A DNA stretch of 64,000 nt from assembly GCA_016708905.1 (NCBI GenBank), contig JADJEV010000004.1, positions 930,001 to 994,000 on the forward strand, given 5' to 3'. Source of the DNA: Candidatus Methylophosphatis roskildensis (GTDB taxonomy: Bacteria > Pseudomonadota > Gammaproteobacteria > Burkholderiales > Rhodocyclaceae). A program made the translations under genes and the position numbers. How positions within the stretch are numbered: the first letter of the stretch is position 1; the number at the start of each line of letters is the position of its first letter. The notes under the pieces are model-generated. The model saw only the letters and a program-made list of their open reading frames with translations, had not been told where the DNA came from and made no database searches. This document shows positions 60,202 through 64,000 of this stretch, in pieces.

Positions 60202-60605
60202 CGAAGAACGCGTCAGCCTCAGCGCACGCGGCAATAGCAGAGGCACGCCGAAGCATGGAGAAGATCACCCGCTTTGGCGACTGAGCGGCCTCTCTGTATG
60301 TATTCGGAGAACCCGTGATGGGCTCGTACTCAGCGCTGCTATCGCCCGCGTCGAATCGAACCCCGATAGCAATGGCGGCTCGTGACCATGCCACTGCAGC
60401 GCGACCAGCAATGACAGCGGGCTTGGGCCCCGTTTCACAGGGACACGAAACAGGCGGGTTTGACACTAGGCATCCGTATGCCCTTGGCCTGCCCACGCGC
60501 GTAGTGTGCCAGGAACCGTAACCATCTATTTGGAACGACTTGACGCGCCTAGGGCTGTGCCTTACCATACGCATGCACATACCACAGCCGAAACCGGAAC
60601 GACTT
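60202..60605. other. About 400 bp without a supported gene
   Basis: Short frames on both strands have no recognisable product, ribosome site or conservation signal. The region precedes a small two-gene unit and may carry its promoter. I see no repeats or RNA gene in it. Confidence 0.4.
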
Positions 60606-60935
60606 ATGAAGACCGAGCGTGTAACCTTGTTGACCACCCCTGAATTCAAGACCTTTCTCGTGGAGGCAGCCGCCCGCGAGTGTGTCAGTGTGGCGGAACT
60701 CGTGCGTAGCCGTTGCGAGAGAAAGCCGGACGCGGACGCAGCCATTTTTACATCGTTGGCCACCGAGTTGCGTGCCGCAGTGCGCGAGGCAAATGTCTCC
60801 TTGAAGTCTGGCCTGGCGGAAGCGGAGTCGGTGATGGCGGAGTTGCGGGCCCGGCGCCAAGCGGCCCCGGTCGCTGACGCCCGCAAGACGCCCGCGCGCA
60901 AGCGTCGCAAAACGGCTGGCGCTGCGAACGCATGA
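60606..60935 (+). CDS. Hypothetical protein, possible ribbon-helix-helix DNA-binding protein
   Basis: The 109-residue protein starts MKTERVTLLTTPEFKTFLVE; a short beta strand followed by two helices (TPEFKTFLVEAAARECVSVAELVRSR, two short motifs) looks like a ribbon-helix-helix fold. The C-terminus is Lys/Arg-rich (KTPARKRRKTAGA). Its stop overlaps the next start (ATGA), so the two are probably translationally coupled. Function is unknown. Confidence 0.6.
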   Translation: MKTERVTLLTTPEFKTFLVEAAARECVSVAELVRSRCERKPDADAAIFTSLATELRAAVREANVSLKSGLAEAESVMAELRARRQAAPVADARKTPARKRRKTAGAANA

Positions 60936-61141
60936 GCGTGGTCAGCGAAGCGCTTGGCGCGATCCGCGAGGCGCTGAAGATGGCCGACGACGTGAAGCGA
61001 ACCGGTGACACGCTCAAGGAGCTCTCCAAGGAAGTGCGGATCGAGTTGCGCGACCATGATCGTCGCATCACGACGCTCGAAGCCAAATGGCAGACGGTCA
61101 TAGACCTGCGCGGTGGGCCGCGCAGGATCGAAGGCAGATAA
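60932..61141 (+). CDS. Hypothetical small coiled-coil protein
   Basis: The 69-residue protein overlaps the preceding stop by 4 bp. It is almost entirely helical (MADDVKRTGDTLKELSKEVR, then DHDRRITTLEAKWQTVID), with a heptad-like pattern suggesting a coiled coil. No family is recognised. It lies 134 bp upstream of recD2. Confidence 0.6.
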   Translation: MSVVSEALGAIREALKMADDVKRTGDTLKELSKEVRIELRDHDRRITTLEAKWQTVIDLRGGPRRIEGR

Positions 61142-61275
61142 CTGACGGGTGAAGACTTTGTTGCGCGGGTACACAGCCAGCGAACAGCAGCACGCGCAAC
61201 AGCAGGGACGGCGCGCGAATTCCTATGCGTTGCTGTGGGAAGCACTCGGCATTGCCCCCTGAAACATCGCGGGCC

Positions 61276-63462
61276 ATGACCGATGGCCAGGCAGCCGGAC
61301 TCGAGCGTCTGGCCGGCCTGGTCGAACGGGTCACCTTCCACAACCCGCAAAACGGCTTCTGTGTGCTGCGCCTGAAGGTGAAGGGTGAGCGCGAGCTGAT
61401 CACCCTGGTCGGCCATACGCCCGCGGTGTCGCCCGGCGAATATGCCGACGCGTCCGGCCATTGGGTCACCGATCGGGAGCATGGACGGCAGTTTCAGGCA
61501 GTGTTCGTCAAGACCGCGCCGCCGAGCACCCTGACCGGCATCGAGCGCTACCTCGGTTCGGGCATGGTCAAGGGGATCGGCCCCGTCTACGCCGGGAAAC
61601 TGGTCAAGGCCTTCGGTGTGGCCGTCTTCGACGTCATCGAGCAGTCACCGCAACGTCTGCGTGACATCCCGGGCATCGGCGAAGTCCGCGCGAGGAAGAT
61701 CACGTCGGGCTGGGCGGACCAGAAAGTCATCCGCAGCATCATGGTGTTCCTCCACGGCCACGGCGTCTCGACGTCCCGTGCGGTGCGCATCTTCAAGACC
61801 TACGGAGTGGAGGCCATCGCAACCGTCCGGGCGAACCCGTATTGCCTGGCGCGGGACATCCGGGGCATCGGCTTCCTGTCGGCCGATACGATCGCCCAAC
61901 GAATTGGTGTCGCCAAGGATTCCCCCCTGCGGGCCCAGGCCGGCATTTCGTATGCCCTGACAGAAGCCTCGGCCCAGGGCCACTGCGGTTTGCCCTATGC
62001 CGAACTGGTGCCACTGGCCGCGAAACTGCTCGATATCCCGGAATCGGTCATCGAAACGGCCATCGCCCAGGAAATTGCCGACGAAGTGTTGTTCCCGGAT
62101 ACCGTCGATGGCCAGCCCTGCGTGTTTCTGGCGCCCCTGTACGCCGCCGAACAATCGATTGCCGCCCAGATCCGACGGCTCAAGAGCGGGGCTAGCGCCC
62201 GGCCTTCTTTCGATGCCGACCGGGCGATTCCCTGGGTCGAGGAGAAGCTTGCCATCCACCTCGCTGACAGCCAGAAAGCAGCGATCCGTCTCGCGCTGTC
62301 CGCGAAACTCCTGGTGATCACCGGCGGACCCGGGGTCGGCAAGACCACGCTGGTGAACTCCATCCTGACCATCATGACCGCCAAGGGAGTCAAGCCCTTG
62401 CTGTGTGCGCCGACCGGACGGGCGGCCAAGCGGCTCTCAGAGTCGACCGGCCTGGAAGCCAAGACCATCCATCGCTTGCTCGAGGTCAATCCGCTGAATG
62501 GCCAGTTCAAGCGCAACGCCGACAATCCGCTCGACTGCGATCTGCTGGTCGCCGATGAATGTTCGATGATCGATGTGCCGCTGGCGAACCAATTGCTGAA
62601 GGCCGTGGCTACGTCCAGCGCGATGATCCTGGTCGGCGACGTCGACCAACTCCCCTCGGTGGGCCCCGGCCAGTTTCTTGCCGATCTGATCGACTCGGGC
62701 GCGGTGCCCGTGGTCCGGCTGACCGAAGTGTTCCGCCAGGCGGCCCTGTCGAACATCGTGCGCAGCGCCCACCAGATCAACCAGGGGATCTATCCACGCC
62801 TGCCGGAGAAGGGCGAGCCATCGGATTTCTACTTTGTCGGGGCCGAGGAGCCGGAGGTGATTGCGCAAACGGTGGTCGATCTGGTGCAGACGCGCCTGCC
62901 CAGGAAGTTCGGTGTCGATCCGGTACGCGACATCCAGGTTCTCTGCCCGATGAATCGGGGGCTCACCGGCGCCCGCGGCCTCAACCAGGACTTGCAGGCC
63001 GCGCTGAACCCGCCCAACGCGTACAGCGTCGACAGGTTCGGCTACCGCTTCAGCATTGGCGACAAGGTGATGCAGATCGAGAACAACTACGACCGGGACG
63101 TCTTTAACGGCGACATCGGCCGGGTGACCGGAATCGATCTGGACGAAGAGGAACTTGCGGCGGACTTCGATGGCCGGACGGTCAGCTATCCGTTCGGGGA
63201 GCTCGATGAATTGGTCCTCTCTTACGCCACGACGATTCACAAGTCGCAGGGCTCGGAATACCCGGTGGTGGTCATTCCGATCTCGACCCAGCACTACATG
63301 ATGCTCAGGCGCAATCTGATCTATACGGGCATCACGCGGGGCAAGACACTTGTGGTACTCGTGGGCCAGAAAAAGGCACTCGCCATCGCGGTCAAGGGCA
63401 AGCAGGTCCATCGGCGCTGGTCGAAGCTGAAAGAGCGCCTACTCACCACGGACCCGCCTTGA
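61276..63462 (+). CDS. recD2: RecD2-like ATP-dependent DNA helicase
   Basis: The 728-residue SF1B helicase has an N-terminal OB-like region (VTFHNPQNGFCVLRL) and helix-hairpin-helix segments (IPGIGEVRARKI). The motor carries Walker A GGPGVGKTT, motif II DECSMIDV, motif III GDVDQLPSVGPG and motif VI YTGITRGKTLVVL. RecD2 proteins act in DNA repair outside RecBCD, moving 5' to 3'. MTDGQAAGL at 61276 is preferred over the ATG at 61225, because homologues begin close to the LVERVTFHN segment; its ribosome site is weak. Confidence 0.92.
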   Translation: MTDGQAAGLERLAGLVERVTFHNPQNGFCVLRLKVKGERELITLVGHTPAVSPGEYADASGHWVTDREHGRQFQAVFVKTAPPSTLTGIERYLGSGMVKGIGPVYAGKLVKAFGVAVFDVIEQSPQRLRDIPGIGEVRARKITSGWADQKVIRSIMVFLHGHGVSTSRAVRIFKTYGVEAIATVRANPYCLARDIRGIGFLSADTIAQRIGVAKDSPLRAQAGISYALTEASAQGHCGLPYAELVPLAAKLLDIPESVIETAIAQEIADEVLFPDTVDGQPCVFLAPLYAAEQSIAAQIRRLKSGASARPSFDADRAIPWVEEKLAIHLADSQKAAIRLALSAKLLVITGGPGVGKTTLVNSILTIMTAKGVKPLLCAPTGRAAKRLSESTGLEAKTIHRLLEVNPLNGQFKRNADNPLDCDLLVADECSMIDVPLANQLLKAVATSSAMILVGDVDQLPSVGPGQFLADLIDSGAVPVVRLTEVFRQAALSNIVRSAHQINQGIYPRLPEKGEPSDFYFVGAEEPEVIAQTVVDLVQTRLPRKFGVDPVRDIQVLCPMNRGLTGARGLNQDLQAALNPPNAYSVDRFGYRFSIGDKVMQIENNYDRDVFNGDIGRVTGIDLDEEELAADFDGRTVSYPFGELDELVLSYATTIHKSQGSEYPVVVIPISTQHYMMLRRNLIYTGITRGKTLVVLVGQKKALAIAVKGKQVHRRWSKLKERLLTTDPP

Positions 63463-63642
63463 GGGCCTGCCGGGGCCGTCGTGTCGACGAGATCGCGCGC
63501 GACCTGTCGTCGCGACTGCGATCCGTCGGCGGACCGCTGATTGTCGCCGGGTGAGTCGACAGCCAACCCGAATCGGGATTCACTGTGAGCCGCGGCTTCG
63601 CCAACACCTTGCCACGTGGCGGTCGTGGGGTAGGGTGTTCGT

Positions 63643-64000
63643 ATGGTCTCCAACGACGAACGCGCCCTGATCCGCCACTGCATGGACGCCCTCCGAGCAG
63701 GGCTGCCTGGGTTTCAAACACGCCGCGCTCAGTTGGCAATGATCGGTGCAGTGGCCAATGCGCTGGCCTGTGGCCGCAGCGAAGACGACGGCGGCACCCG
63801 GGGACGAAACTTCGCGCTGTGTGAGGCCGGCACCGGAACCGGCAAGACGATCGCAGCGTCGGTGCCTGCGCTGGTCATGGCCAAGTCACGCGGCAAGCGC
63901 CTGGTCATATCGAGTTCGACGATCGCCCTGCAGCATCAGTACAGCGCCAAGGATATTCCCACCCTGCAGCGGCTGCTGCCGATCGACTTCACGTTCGCGG
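63643..64000 (+). CDS. DinG-like (XPD-type) DNA helicase, N-terminal part, cut by window end
   Basis: The frame MVSNDERALIRHCMDALRAG, then FQTRRAQLAMIGAVANAL, leads to Walker A CEAGTGTGKT and VISSSTIALQHQY (motif Ia). This is the start of a DinG/XPD-family helicase. It is open to the last base, so length and the iron-sulfur cysteines cannot be judged. It follows recD2 by 180 bp on the same strand, suggesting a shared DNA-repair or mobile-DNA role. Confidence 0.8.
   Translation, partial: MVSNDERALIRHCMDALRAGLPGFQTRRAQLAMIGAVANALACGRSEDDGGTRGRNFALCEAGTGTGKTIAASVPALVMAKSRGKRLVISSSTIALQHQYSAKDIPTLQRLLPIDFTFA

Noticed and set aside
63585..63824. 79-codon frame beginning MSRGFANTLPRGG
   Set aside because: It overlaps the DinG-like helicase start in another frame; the helicase frame has Walker A and stays open to the window end.

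Overview
The window is high-GC proteobacterial DNA. The gene set (a LapA/LapD/LapG/LapE adhesin system, queD, lysC followed by tRNA genes, an ECF42-type sigma factor operon, recD2) suggests a betaproteobacterium, possibly a Rhodocyclales member. That assignment is inference only, because no rRNA or phylogenetic marker is present.

Left flank (1-16.8 kb), mostly core. The 3' part of a giant type I-secreted Calx-beta/RTX adhesin converges on a lapG-lapD operon. A divergent TolC-like lapE follows, then queD, a complete ISNCY-like insertion sequence, a radical SAM gene, a small XRE regulator, aspartate kinase lysC, tRNA-Ser(GCT) and tRNA-Arg(ACG).

Genomic island (about 16.9-54.8 kb). A tyrosine integrase sits next to tRNA-Arg, with a DUF4224 gene behind it. 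Next come toxin-antitoxin genes, a frameshifted DUF1016 nuclease, a frameshifted DUF3701 integrase and an IS1634 element. Then comes a two-gene cargo operon (28.1-48.0 kb): an HlyD-like adaptor and a roughly 6,300-residue LEPR/DUF4347 surface protein with 44 near-identical 100-residue repeats. The cargo lies between two inverted copies of a 1,650-bp element. Beyond it is a graveyard of an IS1380 element, MITEs, an integrase stub, an Rhs stub, an IS3/IS481 remnant and an ISKra4 element.

Right flank (54.8-64 kb), core-like. A seven-gene leftward operon runs from an ECF42 sigma factor through two YciI/DGPF proteins, a SnoaL-like protein and two VOC proteins to a dihydrofolate-reductase-like protein. 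Small hypothetical genes, recD2 and the start of a DinG-like helicase follow.

The most novel signal is the 1,650-bp element (26437-28086 and 48271-49920). It has no obvious terminal inverted repeats and carries one ORF of about 500 codons with no recognisable DDE motif and a winged-helix-like C-terminus. In both places it sits at the same position inside the tip of an IS1380-type inverted repeat (C^CTA^R-A-A-A-C-C), once in a 135-bp MITE and once in a full IS1380 transposon. Each host still shows its own target duplication outside the insertion, so the order of events can be read. This looks like a site-specific element that parasitises the ends of other transposons.
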